Made by a program: the position numbers and the translations under genes | From: an uncultured Candidatus Nemicrothrix sp. | GTDB taxonomy: Bacteria; Actinomycetota; Acidimicrobiia; Acidimicrobiales; Acidimicrobilacustridaceae | Reading direction: 5' to 3' | Assembly (NCBI GenBank): GCA_903827085.1 | Contig: CAIKHC010000190.1 | Coordinates: 1 to 5,964, forward strand | Length of the DNA: 5,964 nucleotides | Part shown: positions 5,932-5,964 of the stretch, one piece after another | How positions within the stretch are numbered: the stretch's first letter is position 1 | Layout of the letters: every line of letters starts with the position of its first letter | Notes under the pieces: model-generated | Told to the model about the DNA's origin: nothing | What the model saw: only the letters and a program-made list of their open reading frames with translations | Database searches by the model: none

Positions 5932-5936
5932 GGAAG
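5932..5936 (+). promoter_or_regulatory. Ribosome binding site of groEL
   Basis: GGAAG sits in the 14-base groES-groEL gap, seven bases before the ATG at 5944. It supports the short partial gene that begins there. Confidence 0.65.
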
Positions 5937-5943
5937 CTGACAC

Positions 5944-5964
5944 ATGGCAAAGATGCTCAAGTTC
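5944..5964 (+). CDS. groEL: Chaperonin GroEL (Hsp60), first seven codons only
   Basis: The ATG at 5944 opens the frame MAKMLKF, which runs off the window end. MAK followed by a hydrophobic/Lys pair and Phe is the usual start of GroEL. The position right after groES with its own Shine-Dalgarno (GGAAG) makes the identity nearly certain despite the short length. GroEL is the 14-subunit folding chamber partnered by GroES. Nothing about its tail or paralogue type can be judged here. Confidence 0.9.

Noticed and set aside
1..5964. A novel defence, mobile or RNA-based system
   Set aside because: Every long conserved frame is a known housekeeping family. I found no terminal inverted repeats, direct repeat array, transposase, integrase, tRNA or rRNA-like sequence.

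Overview
The window is an ordinary but information-rich stretch of a bacterial chromosome, all on the + strand. It is moderately GC-rich with tight, overlapping genes. The gene order is NAD(P)HX repair enzyme, CBS-pair protein, alanine racemase, TsaE, TsaB, RimI, TsaD, then GroES and GroEL. Apart from the CBS gene, this matches a well-known actinobacterial neighbourhood (in Mycobacterium tuberculosis: nnr, alr, tsaE, tsaB, rimI, gcp/tsaD, groES, groEL1). The CIRCE-controlled groES and the start of groEL (MAKMLKF) also fit Actinomycetota. Codon use is less GC-extreme than in Streptomyces or Mycobacterium, so a lineage such as Acidimicrobiia is my guess; that placement is inference only.

Layout. 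Bases 1-1107 hold the 3' part of a bifunctional NAD(P)H-hydrate epimerase/dehydratase gene; its 5' end is outside the window. A two-CBS-domain protein follows at 1130-1612, then alanine racemase at 1617-2738. Next come three of the bacterial t6A37 tRNA-modification genes, with the ribosomal-protein acetyltransferase gene rimI between tsaB and tsaD: tsaE 2735-3262, tsaB 3262-3960, rimI 3963-4508, tsaD 4505-5515. Junctions are a 22-nt gap, a 4-nt gap, a 4-nt ATGA overlap, a 1-nt overlap, a 2-nt gap and a 4-nt ATGA overlap. These seven genes therefore look like one translationally coupled operon whose promoter lies upstream of the window.

The only real intergenic region is 5516-5638. It holds a canonical CIRCE operator (HrcA-binding inverted repeat, one mismatch), a second degenerate CIRCE that overlaps it by 3 nt, and a weak candidate promoter. 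groES (5639-5929) follows, and then the first seven codons of groEL (5944 to the window end). The chaperonin operon is thus a separate heat-shock transcription unit.

Functionally the window joins metabolite repair (NADHX/NADPHX), D-alanine supply for peptidoglycan, t6A modification of ANN-decoding tRNAs, N-terminal acetylation and protein folding. I saw no mobile element, CRISPR array, tRNA, rRNA or clearly novel system. The points most worth a second look are the double CIRCE, the CBS gene inserted in the conserved cluster, a changed glycine in the RimI acetyl-CoA loop, and a steep codon-usage gradient inside tsaD. No gene-free stretch exceeds about 125 bases.
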